Below, one piece after another: positions 1-7,774 of a stretch of DNA of 64,000 bases (positions within the stretch are counted from its first letter, which is position 1; each line of letters opens with the position of its first letter). Origin of the DNA: Amycolatopsis sp. NBC_01480 (lineage in GTDB: Bacteria; Actinomycetota; Actinomycetes; Mycobacteriales; Pseudonocardiaceae); NCBI RefSeq assembly GCF_036227205.1, contig NZ_CP109442.1:3410001-3474000 (forward strand), in the 5' to 3' direction. The notes below the pieces were generated by a model that saw only the letters and a program-made list of their open reading frames with translations, was not told where the DNA came from and did no database searches. Made by a program: the position numbers and the translations under genes.

Positions 1-1037
1 ATCTCGACCCGGGCCAGTGGCGCGCCGATGCAGTAGTGGATGCCCATGCCGAAGCCGAGGTGGGCGTTGGGCGTGCGGCCGATGTCCAGGACGTCCGGCT
101 CGTCGAACACCTTCGGGTCGCGCGCGGCCGCGCCCAGGAGCGCGCCGATCTTCCGGCCGCGCGGCACGGGGAAGCCGGCGATCTCGACGTCGTCGGTCGC
201 GGTGCGCTCGAAGAGCTGAAGTGGCGCGTCGAAGCGGATCAGCTCCTCGACGCAGGTGTCCAGCAGTGTCGGGTCGGCCAGGAGGCGTTCCCATTGCGCG
301 CGGTGGGTGAGGAGGGCGGTGACGCCGTTGCCGATCACGTTGACCGTCGCCTCGTGGCCCGCCATGAGCAGCAGGACGGCGGTGGCCACGACCTCGTCCG
401 GGCTCAGCTCGCTGGCCCGCAGGTCGGCGACGATGCCGCGCGGAGTGCCGCGGACCACGTCGCGCAGGTACTCGACGAAGTCGGCGGCGGCCTGCTCGGC
501 GGCGTCGCGGCCGGGCTCGGGCTGGCCGTACTCGTACATCTTGACGATGGCGTTGCTCCACGCCACCAGCCGCGGCCCGTCGTCGGCGGGGATGCCGAGC
601 AGCTCCGCGATCACCGCGACCGGCAGCGGCTGGGCGAGGTGCTCGAGCAGGTCGGCCTGGCCGTCCGCGGCGATTTTGCCTGCCAGCTCCGCCACCATCG
701 CCTCCGCGACGCGTGCCACCATCGGCTGCAGACGCTGCACGTGGCCGCGGCCGAACTCGCCGGCGATCACGCGCCGCAGCCGCGTGTGGGCGGGCGGCTC
801 GTTCTCCAGCAGGGAGTTGCGGTGAAGGAGGTTGAAGGACGCGAAGCGCTCCAGCGGCTGCGCGTCCGTCCAGATCCGGCCCAACCCGCGGTGCCGAAGC
901 ACAGCGGCGGACGCGACATGCGACACCGTGATCGCTATGTCGAGCCCATCGTGCCGATGCACCCCGCCTTCGGCGCGCAACGCGGCGAACGCGGGGTACG
1001 GGTCGGCGAGGAACGCGGGATCACGAGGGTCGAACAC
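1..1037 (-). CDS. Cytochrome P450 (3' part cut by window edge)
   Basis: This is a haem-thiolate monooxygenase that uses O2 and electrons from a ferredoxin or reductase partner; its substrate cannot be predicted. Translating the minus strand gives a continuous P450. The I-helix motif AGHEAT lies near residue 226, the K-helix ExxR (EELIRF) near 266, and the haem loop HLGFGMGIHYCIGAPLAR has its Cys ligand near residue 335. The first 345 residues are present and the last 50 or so lie beyond base 1. The GTG at 1037 is the only start that fits the family N-terminus (VFDPRDPAFLADPYPAFAALR), and no clear ribosome binding site precedes it. It stands alone, divergent from the DUF5926 gene, with no ferredoxin gene in view. 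Confidence 0.93.
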   Translation of the reverse strand, partial: MFDPRDPAFLADPYPAFAALRAEGGVHRHDGLDIAITVSHVASAAVLRHRGLGRIWTDAQPLERFASFNLLHRNSLLENEPPAHTRLRRVIAGEFGRGHVQRLQPMVARVAEAMVAELAGKIAADGQADLLEHLAQPLPVAVIAELLGIPADDGPRLVAWSNAIVKMYEYGQPEPGRDAAEQAAADFVEYLRDVVRGTPRGIVADLRASELSPDEVVATAVLLLMAGHEATVNVIGNGVTALLTHRAQWERLLADPTLLDTCVEELIRFDAPLQLFERTATDDVEIAGFPVPRGRKIGALLGAAARDPKVFDEPDVLDIGRTPNAHLGFGMGIHYCIGAPLARVE

Positions 1038-1113
1038 CAGCCGACTCTAACCCGGGCGCCCCGCCGGGCCGCCGCTTCGATAGCGTCTGGCACCGAGCTT
1101 TGAGGAGGCTGAA

Positions 1114-1989
1114 GTGGGCAAGGGCGCGCGTAAAAAGGGTCCGAAGCAGGACCGCGTTCCGAAGGTGCGCGACGTCTTCGTCGGGCAGCCCTTCGAGGGA
1201 CTGGCGGCGGAACCGGAGCTGATCGCGCTGCGCGAGTTCGTCCCGTCGGCCACGGCGAAGCTGACGCTCGTCGACGGCAGCGACGTCACGCTCGGCACGG
1301 TGCTCCCGATGGCGGCCGCCGCGTTCGTCCGTTCCGACGGCGAGCGCTTCCTCGGCCTCCAGGTGCAGACCCGCTCGTCGGACATCAGCCGGGACCTCGG
1401 CCGTTCGCTGCGCTGGCTGCTGTCGGCCGAGCCGGGTGACGTGCTGTCGGTCCCCGACACGACGACGCCTGCCGACCCGGACGAGCACAACCGCCTCCAG
1501 AACATCCTCACCCCCAGCGCCGAACTCGAGGTGACCATCCACAGCGACTTCGCGTGGTGGCTGCCGGAGGACGCGGACGCCACCGGTGACGTCGCGGTGT
1601 CGCTGGAGCGCGCGAACGCCGCCATCATGCCCACGGACCGCCTCGGCGCCGGCGCCTACTGGGTGCTCGCCGGCGAGAAGGCGCACCTGCGCTGGGTCCG
1701 TCCCGAGCCGGAGAACCTGCTGCTGCAAGCGCTTGCGCGCCTCTCGGCCGCGGGCACGCTGGGCCTTGGCGAGGGTACCCGGTACGCCGGTTCGTTCCGC
1801 GCCCACGGCCTGCTCGTCCCGGTCTGGGACCTCGACCCGGAAGCGCACGCCCGCGAGTGGGACGAGCCCAAGGACCAGCTCGGCGCCCGCCTGGAGGAGT
1901 CCCTCAAGTCGCTCGACGCCGAGCCACTGAACGCCGCCGAGCGCCGTGCTCGTGACGGGCTCATCGGCCGGCAGCTCACCATTCGCTGA
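1114..1989 (+). CDS. DUF5926 family protein
   Basis: This 291-residue soluble protein matches the actinobacterial DUF5926 family, whose function is unknown. It starts with a strongly basic stretch (MGKGARKKGPKQDR), a feature I recall for this family, followed by a mixed alpha/beta domain. There are no membrane segments and no recognisable catalytic motif. Start: a GTG at 1114 preceded by GAGGAGG at a normal distance. It is divergent from the P450 gene with 76 bases between starts, and is followed by a strong hairpin terminator, so it is probably monocistronic. The family name is recalled from the N-terminal pattern, not from a search. Confidence 0.8.
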   Translation: MGKGARKKGPKQDRVPKVRDVFVGQPFEGLAAEPELIALREFVPSATAKLTLVDGSDVTLGTVLPMAAAAFVRSDGERFLGLQVQTRSSDISRDLGRSLRWLLSAEPGDVLSVPDTTTPADPDEHNRLQNILTPSAELEVTIHSDFAWWLPEDADATGDVAVSLERANAAIMPTDRLGAGAYWVLAGEKAHLRWVRPEPENLLLQALARLSAAGTLGLGEGTRYAGSFRAHGLLVPVWDLDPEAHAREWDEPKDQLGARLEESLKSLDAEPLNAAERRARDGLIGRQLTIR

Positions 1990-2052
1990 TCCGGCCGCCG
2001 CACCGCTGCACGCTGCGTTGCCGAGCCGCTGCACCACTGAATCGCCGAACTA

Positions 2053-2091
2053 CCGAACCGCCGCCCGCTGACCAAGCGGGCGGCGGTTCGG
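2053..2091 (+). terminator. Intrinsic terminator-like hairpin after the DUF5926 gene
   Basis: Perfect 17-bp arms (2053-2069 and 2075-2091, CCGAACCGCCGCCCGCT and its complement) enclose a 5-base loop, followed by only a short T run (GTTTC). The U tract is weak, as is common in actinomycetes. Confidence 0.75.
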
Positions 2092-2345
2092 CGTTTCAGC
2101 TGGCTGGGTGTCGGCCTGCTGGCTATGGGCTGGCTGGCTAGGTCCGGCCTACCGATTGGCTTGGCCTACTGACTGAGCTGGACCGACTGGTTAGGTCGAA
2201 CCCACTGATTGAGCCGGCCAGGCCGGCTGGGTCGAGCCGATAAATAGGTCCAACCCAACAACCCCCGTCCCCGCTCGGGCGAAGGCGATCAACCGGGCGG
2301 GAATCACGTTCCGCCGCAGGACCAGGCGATGGCACGATCGGTGAC
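2092..2345. other. Intergenic stretch with imperfect GGCTGG/ACTG repeats
   Basis: I see no gene here. From about 2098 to 2240 the sequence is built of degenerate short units (GCTGGCTGG, CTACTGACTGAGCTGG, GAACCCACTGATTGAGCCGG) with several TAGGTC words. It has the look of decayed simple repeat. No promoter for the downstream DUF952 gene could be identified with confidence. Confidence 0.5.
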
Positions 2346-2699
2346 GTGATCCTGCACATCTGCCCCCGCGACGAGTGGGCCGCCGTCCCGGAAGGCGGCC
2401 TGTACACCGCGCCCTCGCTCGACGAAGTGGGCTTCATCCACTGCTCCGACCTCGGCACCGTCGGCCTGCCCGCCAACGCCATCTACCGCGGCCGCACCGA
2501 CCTCCTCCTGCTGGAGGTCGACCCGGCGAAGGTCGGGGCGCCCGTCCGGTGGGAGGACGGGGTCCCGCCGCACCCCGAGGGGATCTTGTTCCCGCACGTC
2601 TACGGGCCCATCCCGAGAAACGCTGTGGTCTCGGTACACGATTACCCACCCGACGGGGACGGAACGCTCAAGCTGCCCGAGTCCCTCGCTGCTCGCTGA
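2346..2699 (+). CDS. DUF952 domain-containing protein
   Basis: This 117-residue protein covers one complete DUF952 domain. Typical features are the opening LHICPRDEW, the internal GFIHCSDLGTV with a conserved His/Cys, the LLLLEVDP strand, and HVYGPIPRNAVV near the end. DUF952 proteins are small, beta-rich and structurally related to ADP-ribosyltransferase-like folds; their biochemical role is not established. The GTG start at 2346 begins directly with the first domain strand. A second GTG five bases upstream is out of frame. The gene lies 119 bases before the sigma-factor start and is probably transcribed separately. Confidence 0.85.
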   Translation: MILHICPRDEWAAVPEGGLYTAPSLDEVGFIHCSDLGTVGLPANAIYRGRTDLLLLEVDPAKVGAPVRWEDGVPPHPEGILFPHVYGPIPRNAVVSVHDYPPDGDGTLKLPESLAAR

Positions 2700-2818
2700 T
2701 CCGGCCGTCTCCCGGTGAAGCGGTGACGACGGCCGGACAACCTGTTGGGGGAGCCATGCGTGTTGGGGAAGACGAGGACTCGACGCGCGGCGAGGTTTTG
2801 CCTGGAGGTGGCGATACG

Positions 2819-3394
2819 GTGACGGCAGCGGCACCCGCCATCCCGGGGGCGGAGACGACGTGGGCGGCCGGCAGTCGAGGGAGGCCTGTGGCCGTGCCTG
2901 CGGAGTTCACCGACTTCGGTGAGTTCGTGCAGGCCACGCTCCCCGGGTTGCTCCGCTACGGCCACGCGCTCACCGGAAACCCGCACGACGCGGCGGACCT
3001 GGTGCAGACGGTGCTGGAGAAGATCGGCGCGCGCTGGTCGTACGTCCAGCAGAAGACCGGCGACCCGCTCGCGTACGTCCGGCGTTCGATGGCGAACGCG
3101 CACGTCAGCCGGTGGCGGCGGACGCGGCGCGAGAACCTCGTCGCCGACCTGCCGGAGACCGCGCCGCACCCGGCGGCGGACCCGTTCGAGCACGAGCCGC
3201 TCTGGCAGGCGTTGCGAAATCTGCCGCCGAGGCAACGCGCGGTGATGGTGCTGCGTTACTACGAAGGACTCTCCGAAGCGGAAATTGCCGAGGCACTGGG
3301 CGTCAGCCAGGGCACGGTCAAGAGCCAGGCCAGCAAGGCCATCGCGTCACTGCGAGTGAAACTCAAGCACGGGGAAGGGAGTGAAGCGGGTTGA
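2819..3394 (+). CDS. ECF RNA polymerase sigma factor, SigE-like family
   Basis: This is an extracytoplasmic-function sigma factor. Region 2 runs from FTDFGEFVQATLPGLLRYGHALTGNPHDAADLVQTVLEKI to the basic WRRTRRENL segment. Region 4 (LRNLPPRQRAVMVLRYYEGLSEAEIAEALGVSQGTVKSQ) carries the -35-binding helix-turn-helix. The length fits the SigE-type group (about 170 residues). The start is uncertain. The GTG at 2819 follows GGAGGTGG, while the GTGs at 2888 and 2894 follow GGGAGG and would give the family-typical N-terminus (VPAEFTDFGEF). An ATG at 2756 is also in frame. The stop overlaps the TTG start of the next gene (TTGA), so the two proteins are probably made together. Confidence 0.9.
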   Translation: MTAAAPAIPGAETTWAAGSRGRPVAVPAEFTDFGEFVQATLPGLLRYGHALTGNPHDAADLVQTVLEKIGARWSYVQQKTGDPLAYVRRSMANAHVSRWRRTRRENLVADLPETAPHPAADPFEHEPLWQALRNLPPRQRAVMVLRYYEGLSEAEIAEALGVSQGTVKSQASKAIASLRVKLKHGEGSEAG

Positions 3395-4218
3395 ACGAGT
3401 CCGAGGACGAGCTGGAGCAGCAGCTTCGCGCCCTGTTCGCCGACGAGCGGCTGGGCGTCGAGCCCACGGCCGGCGCCGGCCCGGCCATCGTCGCGGGCGC
3501 CCGTCGGCGCCGGCAGCGACAGCGCGTGATGATGGCGTCGACCGGCGCCGTCTGCGCACTCGGGATCGTGGCGGGCGGGCTGACCGCGTTCCGCCTCCAC
3601 ACCCAGAACGGCACGACCCAGATCACCGCGTCGCAGCTGACGGCCAGCGAAACGCCGGTGTTGACGCCGGCGCCGGAGCCCCCGTCAAGCGTGCCGACCG
3701 TTGCCGCCCCGCCGCCGGCCGCGCCGCCGTCGGCGGAGATGCACGCCTCGACCGAGCTGCGGCCGCCGCCGCGGCACGGGGCGTCGACCCCCACCGACGC
3801 GCCGGCGAAAATCACCAGCGGCTCGCTGCTGACCGCCGACGGGCTCGGCGGCCTCAAGCTCGGGATGACCGAGACCCAGCTCGCCGACCAGGGCATCAAG
3901 CTCACCAACGCGAAGCACACCGCCAACTGCACCTACTACGACGTCCAGGGCGCGGGGGTCCCCGCGGCCACCGCGCTGGTCTCGCCGTCCAGCGGCGTGG
4001 TCCTGGTCAAGCCCGACGGCGCCGCGCACACGCCCGAGGGGGTCGGCTCCGGCTCGTCCAAGGACGACGTCCTCGCCAGCTACCCGGGAACATCCGTGGA
4101 GTCCGGCGGGTTGGTAGCACCGGTGGGCGGCGACGGCTCGTACCTGTTCACGTTGAGCGATGACGGCGCCGTGGCGAGCGTCGACCTCCGCAGCACCAAC
4201 CAGGACTGCGCCGGCTGA
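3391..4218 (+). CDS. Probable anti-sigma-type single-pass membrane protein
   Basis: This 275-residue protein has a cytoplasmic N-terminal part of about 45 residues ending in a basic patch (ARRRRQRQR). One membrane helix follows near residues 48-66 (MMASTGAVCALGIVAGGLTAF), then a Pro/Ala/Ser-rich linker and a C-terminal extracytoplasmic domain of about 140 residues with two spaced Cys. Its TTG start overlaps the stop of the sigma gene, the usual arrangement for an anti-sigma factor or regulator of that sigma. The N-terminal part lacks a visible HxxxCxxC zinc motif, so it is not a classical ZAS anti-sigma factor. The role is inferred from position and topology only. Confidence 0.7.
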   Translation: MNESEDELEQQLRALFADERLGVEPTAGAGPAIVAGARRRRQRQRVMMASTGAVCALGIVAGGLTAFRLHTQNGTTQITASQLTASETPVLTPAPEPPSSVPTVAAPPPAAPPSAEMHASTELRPPPRHGASTPTDAPAKITSGSLLTADGLGGLKLGMTETQLADQGIKLTNAKHTANCTYYDVQGAGVPAATALVSPSSGVVLVKPDGAAHTPEGVGSGSSKDDVLASYPGTSVESGGLVAPVGGDGSYLFTLSDDGAVASVDLRSTNQDCAG

Positions 4219-4232
4219 TCCCGGCGCTGAAG

Positions 4233-4276
4233 ACGAACCCGGGCTATCCACAGGGGGAGAGCCCGGGTTCGTTTTG
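4233..4276 (+). terminator. Terminator after the sigma/anti-sigma pair
   Basis: A 13-bp stem (4233-4245 ACGAACCCGGGCT with 4260-4272) encloses a 14-base loop and is followed by TTTTG. The loop carries the DnaA-box-like word CTATCCACA. Confidence 0.8.
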
Positions 4277-4296
4277 TCCACAGGTGGACAACAAGA

Positions 4297-4332
4297 AGCC
4301 CGGGTTGTCCACACATGGGGACAACCCGGGCT
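4297..4332 (-). terminator. Terminator hairpin downstream of ferritin
   Basis: Perfect 14-bp arms (4297-4310 AGCCCGGGTTGTCC, 4319-4332) enclose an 8-base loop, placed 22 bases beyond the ferritin stop. Together with the previous hairpin it separates two convergent genes. The arm includes TTGTCCACA (4305-4313), and another copy lies at 4274-4282. Confidence 0.7.
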
Positions 4333-4354
4333 GCTCGGGTCTGGCCAGGCCTGG

Positions 4355-4906
4355 TTACAGCGCGCCGCCGGCGACCGGGGGCATGCCCGAGTCCGCTCCG
4401 GTGTCGCCGACGGACTCGCGGTGCAGGAACTTCTCGATCTCGTACACGTTGTCACCCGCGCGCCGCGCGACGGTGAGCAGCGTGGACATCTGCGAGATCT
4501 CCTCGACCTGCTCCTTGAGGAACCACTGCGTGAACTGCTCGCTGATGTAGTCCTCTTCGGCTCGCGCGGCCTTCGCCAGCGCGGAGATGTCGGCCGCGAC
4601 CTCCTTCTCCTGCGCCAGTGCGAGCTCGATCAGCTCGATCGGCGAGGAGAAATCGTTGCGGACGTCGCCGGTCCCGGGGATCTCCAGGTGATGGTCGCGG
4701 TCCAGCATGAACTGGGCGAGCGCCATCGCGTGGTTCCGCTCTTCGACCGACTGCTTGTAGAAGTGCTTCGCGAGCTGCGGCAGGTCCTCGTTGTCGAACC
4801 AGACCGCGAGCGCGATGTACTGCTGGGAGGCGTTGAACTCGTTGTGGATTTGCGCCTGCAGCAGTTCGTAGAACTTCGAGCGCGGTTCTTTCTTCGTGAG
4901 GGCCAT
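4355..4906 (-). CDS. Ferritin (iron storage, ferroxidase)
   Basis: This cytoplasmic iron-storage protein of 183 residues oxidises Fe(II) and stores the mineral inside a 24-subunit shell. The four-helix ferritin fold is clear: NEFNASQQYIALAVWFDN in helix A, EERNHAMALAQFMLDR with the ExxH ferroxidase pair in helix B, then the ALAQEKEV and EQFTQWFLKEQVEE helices. There is no haem-ligating Met of bacterioferritin, so it is of the BfrB/Ftn type. The ATG at 4906 gives MALTKKEPRSKFYELL; an upstream in-frame start at 4930 would add only MICRTVVA. Three iron-box-like sites lie 60-150 bases upstream, pointing to control by an IdeR/DmdR repressor-activator. Confidence 0.93.
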   Translation of the reverse strand: MALTKKEPRSKFYELLQAQIHNEFNASQQYIALAVWFDNEDLPQLAKHFYKQSVEERNHAMALAQFMLDRDHHLEIPGTGDVRNDFSSPIELIELALAQEKEVAADISALAKAARAEEDYISEQFTQWFLKEQVEEISQMSTLLTVARRAGDNVYEIEKFLHRESVGDTGADSGMPPVAGGAL

Positions 4907-4967
4907 GGCCACGACGGTACGACAGATCACTAATTATTTCCACTTTTCCCTGGTGATCTCCACCCTA

Positions 4968-5055
4968 TTAGGGTTACCATTCCTAAAGAAAGCGGGACTT
5001 ATCTTGGTTAGCCTTCCCTTAATAAGTTTCCATCATTAAGGGAAGGCTAACTTCG
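4968..5055 (-). promoter_or_regulatory. Three tandem iron-box-like sites upstream of ferritin
   Basis: Against the IdeR consensus TTAGGTTAGGCTAACCTAA I count 12/19 for 4968-4986, 13/19 for 5003-5021 and 13/19 for 5037-5055. The second and third sites form a perfect 17-bp inverted repeat (5007-5023 with 5035-5051, 11-base loop). Tandem boxes before a ferritin gene recall M. tuberculosis bfrB, where IdeR activates transcription. The inverted repeat could also act as the terminator of arcA, but no U tract follows on the minus strand. Confidence 0.65.
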
Positions 5056-5057
5056 CT

Positions 5058-6269
5058 TTAAATGGTGTCGCGCAGGACCGGGCAGGACATGCATCGCGGC
5101 CCGCCGCGACCGGAGCCCAGCTCGGACCCGGCGATCGGCAGTACTTCGATTCCCGCCGCCATGAGGCGTTCGTTCGTCTCGGCGTTGCGCTCGTATCCGA
5201 CGACCACGCCGGGCGCCAGTGCGAGCGTGTTGTTGCCGTCGTCCCACTGCTCGCGCTCGGCGGTCACTGGGTCGAGCCCAGTGTCGATGACGCGCAGCCG
5301 GTCGATGCCCATCGCCTCGGCGGCCGCGGTGAGGAACGGAGCGGGGCCGGCCACCTTCACGCCGCCGTCGCCGGTCGGGCGGAGGGTGAACGCCTTGAGC
5401 GAGTCACGCGCCAGCGGGTACATCACCACGGCGTCGGCGGCGACCATCGTGCACACCGTGTCCAGGTGCATCGTCGCGCGCGACTGCTCGATCGGCACCG
5501 CCAGCACGGTGTGCGCGATGCCGTCCGCGAACACCGACCGGGCGAGCGACTCCGCCCCCGCGGCCGTCGTCCGCTCGCCGACGCCGATGGCGAGCACGCC
5601 GGGGGCCAGCAGCATCACGTCGCCGCCCTCGATGGGCGCCGAGTGCGCGCCGTACGCGCGGGCCGCGTGCCGGAAGCGCGGGTGATAGGCGTAGACGAGG
5701 TCGAGCACAGCCGTTTCGCGGCGCCGCGCCGGCATGGTCAGCGACGAGATGGCCACGCGATCGCCGATCCAGGCCGACGAGTCGCGCGTGAACAGCAGGT
5801 TCGGCAACGGGTCGACGGCGAAGTCGCGCGGGTCGTGCATCATCCGCACCAGCGACGAACCCTCGGCGAACGGCAGTTCCTCGAACGTCATGCCGGCCAT
5901 CAGCACCTCGGCGAGGGTGCCCGCGTCGACGCTCGTTAGGTGCGACCTAACGGAATCGGCGAGGTCGCCGCCCAGCCGCCGCTCATCCACAGCCGCGTGC
6001 ACACCCGCCGTGTGCGCGCGCTGGTCCTCCAGGGCCGTGCGCAGCGAGTCGGCGAGAAGCAGCACTTCGACGCCGCGGCCGCGCAGCACCTCCGCGAACG
6101 CGTCGTGCTCCTGCTGGGCGCGGTCCACCCACGGGATGGAGTCGAAGAGGAGCTGGTCGTTGTTGCGGGGCGTCAGCCTTTTGAGCTCGTTTCCCGGCCG
6201 GTGCAGCAGAACCGCACGCAGAGGTCCGACTTCGCTGTCCACCCTGGGTGGTGCCGTTTCGTCGATCAC
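5058..6269 (-). CDS. arcA: Arginine deiminase
   Basis: Hydrolyses L-arginine to L-citrulline and ammonia, the first step of the ADI pathway; cytoplasmic. All family landmarks of the guanidino-modifying fold are present over 403 residues: [15 protein letters not shown], the EGGDVMLL acidic motif, HLDTVCTM with the catalytic His, [20 protein letters not shown], and the C-terminal [11 protein letters not shown] with the nucleophile Cys393. The length is that of the family. No ornithine carbamoyltransferase or carbamate kinase is adjacent, so it is an orphan arcA as in many actinomycetes. The coding sequence contains the palindrome GTTAGGTGCGACCTAAC (5935-5951), which uses the rare codons AGG and CTA. 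Confidence 0.95.
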   Translation of the reverse strand: MIDETAPPRVDSEVGPLRAVLLHRPGNELKRLTPRNNDQLLFDSIPWVDRAQQEHDAFAEVLRGRGVEVLLLADSLRTALEDQRAHTAGVHAAVDERRLGGDLADSVRSHLTSVDAGTLAEVLMAGMTFEELPFAEGSSLVRMMHDPRDFAVDPLPNLLFTRDSSAWIGDRVAISSLTMPARRRETAVLDLVYAYHPRFRHAARAYGAHSAPIEGGDVMLLAPGVLAIGVGERTTAAGAESLARSVFADGIAHTVLAVPIEQSRATMHLDTVCTMVAADAVVMYPLARDSLKAFTLRPTGDGGVKVAGPAPFLTAAAEAMGIDRLRVIDTGLDPVTAEREQWDDGNNTLALAPGVVVGYERNAETNERLMAAGIEVLPIAGSELGSGRGGPRCMSCPVLRDTI

Positions 6270-6292
6270 GGCCCGAGCCTAATGAGCGCGGG

Positions 6293-7117
6293 TCAGGGGA
6301 GCCAGGAAATGTGGCCTTTCAACAGCGAATACCCGACGAACGACACCACGTCGAAAAGCGTGTGCGCGGCGACCAGGGGCCACAGCCGGTTCGTCTTCTG
6401 CCACACGCGGCCGAACACCAGTCCCATGACGAGGTTCCCGACGAACCCGCCGAAGCCCTGGTACAGGTGGTACGAACCACGCAGCACGGCGGCGCCGAAC
6501 AGGGACGCGTTCTCCCGGACGCCGAGCTGGCGCAGCCGCGTCAGAAGGTAGCCGATCACCAGCACCTCCTCGGCGAAGGCATTGCCGAACGCCGAAAGCG
6601 TCAGCGCGATCGGGCGCCACCAGGTATCGCCCAAAGTGGACGGTTGGACCGCGAGGCTGAACCCCAGGTGGTACGAGAGGAAGTACAGGCCCAGCCCGGG
6701 AATCCCGATCACCGCGGCGATGCCGAGCGTCACGAGCGCGTCGAATCCGGGCCGGCGCCGGTCGAGGCCGAGGTCGCGGACCTTCAGCCCGGCGCGCCAC
6801 AAGAGGTACAGCCCGAGGCCGCCCCAGCCGACCAGCTGCAGGGCGTTCAGCAGCTGCTGGAGCAGGTCCAGCAGGCTCGCGGCGGCCTGTGGAACATTGA
6901 GCTGCGCCTGCTGCTGCGCGAGCGGCACCGGCCGCAGCAGGGAGTCCACAAGGGACAGCAGGCTGCGCGCGCCGGAGAGGCCGAGCGTGATGCCGAAGAC
7001 CAGCACCAGCTCTAACTTGACCGCGCGGCGCTCTTTCGCGTCCGTGATCGGCTCCGGGAACGCCGGCGCCACGGGCAGCAGCCAGGATCGCAGGCCCGAT
7101 CGCTCCGTGGTGCTCAT
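6293..7117 (-). CDS. CPBP family intramembrane metalloprotease
   Basis: This is a polytopic membrane protein of 274 residues with the CPBP (CaaX protease and bacteriocin-processing, Abi) signature. Motif 1 is FAEEVLVIGYLLTRLR, with the two catalytic glutamates. Motif 2 is RGSYHLYQGFGG, with a metal-binding His. Motif 3 is AAHTLFDVVSF, with a second His. About seven hydrophobic segments surround the motifs, after an N-terminal cytoplasmic part of about 30 residues. Members cleave membrane-embedded substrates, which cannot be guessed here. It lies 23 bases upstream of the arcA start on the same strand, so the two may be co-transcribed. Confidence 0.9.
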   Translation of the reverse strand: MSTTERSGLRSWLLPVAPAFPEPITDAKERRAVKLELVLVFGITLGLSGARSLLSLVDSLLRPVPLAQQQAQLNVPQAAASLLDLLQQLLNALQLVGWGGLGLYLLWRAGLKVRDLGLDRRRPGFDALVTLGIAAVIGIPGLGLYFLSYHLGFSLAVQPSTLGDTWWRPIALTLSAFGNAFAEEVLVIGYLLTRLRQLGVRENASLFGAAVLRGSYHLYQGFGGFVGNLVMGLVFGRVWQKTNRLWPLVAAHTLFDVVSFVGYSLLKGHISWLP

Positions 7118-7216
7118 GCGCCCGCTTCGCCGACGACCGGTGCGGCCTGAGCAGAAGGCGCAATGGCGCGTGATTCACTCCCGAGCTCGCTCATGTCCGC
7201 ACGCTACCGTCGGGGT

Positions 7217-7684
7217 ATGCCGAGGACTATCGCCACCAACACGAAAGTCGACCGCGAAGCGCTGGTCGAGTTCCTGAAGACCCGCCACCACGCGATCCTG
7301 AGCACCCGGCGCGCCGACGGGAGCCCCCAGCTATCGCCGCTGACCTGCGGGGTCGACGACCAGGGCCGGCTCGTGGTCGCGACCTACCCGAAGCGGGCCA
7401 AGGTGGTCAACATCCGCCGCTCGCCGCAGGTCTCGGTCTGCGTGCTCTCCGACGAGTGGAACGGCCCGTGGGTCCAGCTCGACGGCACCGCCGAGGTGAT
7501 CGACCTGCCCGACGCCGTCGAACCGCTGGTGGACTACTTCCGCAGCATCTCGGGCGAGCACCCGAACTGGGACGAGTACCGCGAAGCCATGCGCAAACAG
7601 GGCAAGAGCCTCATCCGCGTGACGATCGACCGCTGGGGCCCCATCGCGACGGGCGGCTTCCCGCCCGAGCTGGCGGACGACTGA
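7217..7684 (+). CDS. PPOX-class F420/flavin-dependent oxidoreductase
   Basis: This 155-residue split-barrel protein of the pyridoxamine-phosphate-oxidase-like superfamily includes ILSTRRADGSPQLSPLTCGVDDQGRLVVATYPKRAKVVNIRRSP, typical of the actinobacterial TIGR03618/TIGR03667-like F420 group, and ends IRVTIDRWGPIATGGFPPEL. Such enzymes reduce or bind small substrates with F420H2 or FMN; the substrate is unknown. Start: the ATG at 7217 places MPRTIATNTKVDREAL at the N-terminus as expected; an earlier in-frame start at 7163 is less likely. It is divergent from the CPBP protease and convergent with the DUF2470 gene, from which a hairpin separates it. Confidence 0.88.
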   Translation: MPRTIATNTKVDREALVEFLKTRHHAILSTRRADGSPQLSPLTCGVDDQGRLVVATYPKRAKVVNIRRSPQVSVCVLSDEWNGPWVQLDGTAEVIDLPDAVEPLVDYFRSISGEHPNWDEYREAMRKQGKSLIRVTIDRWGPIATGGFPPELADD

Positions 7685-7702
7685 TCCGGTGACGGCCAAC
7701 CA

Positions 7703-7739
7703 TCAACAGGTGGACAACTCCGAGTTGTCCACCTGTTGA
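7703..7739. terminator. Bidirectional terminator hairpin
   Basis: Perfect 17-bp arms (7703-7719 TCAACAGGTGGACAACT, 7723-7739) with a 3-base loop lie between two convergent genes. The word TCCACCTGTTGAT is repeated directly just after it (7741-7753). The arms carry TTGTCCAC, shared with other hairpins in the window. Confidence 0.75.
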
Positions 7740-7774
7740 TTCCACCTGTTGATGATTGGTGAAGCGCTGGCCCG

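Noticed and set aside
4233..4332. A replication origin at the DnaA-box cluster
   Set aside because: There is no dnaA, dnaN or gyrase gene, no AT-rich unwinding region, and similar words occur in other terminators of the window.
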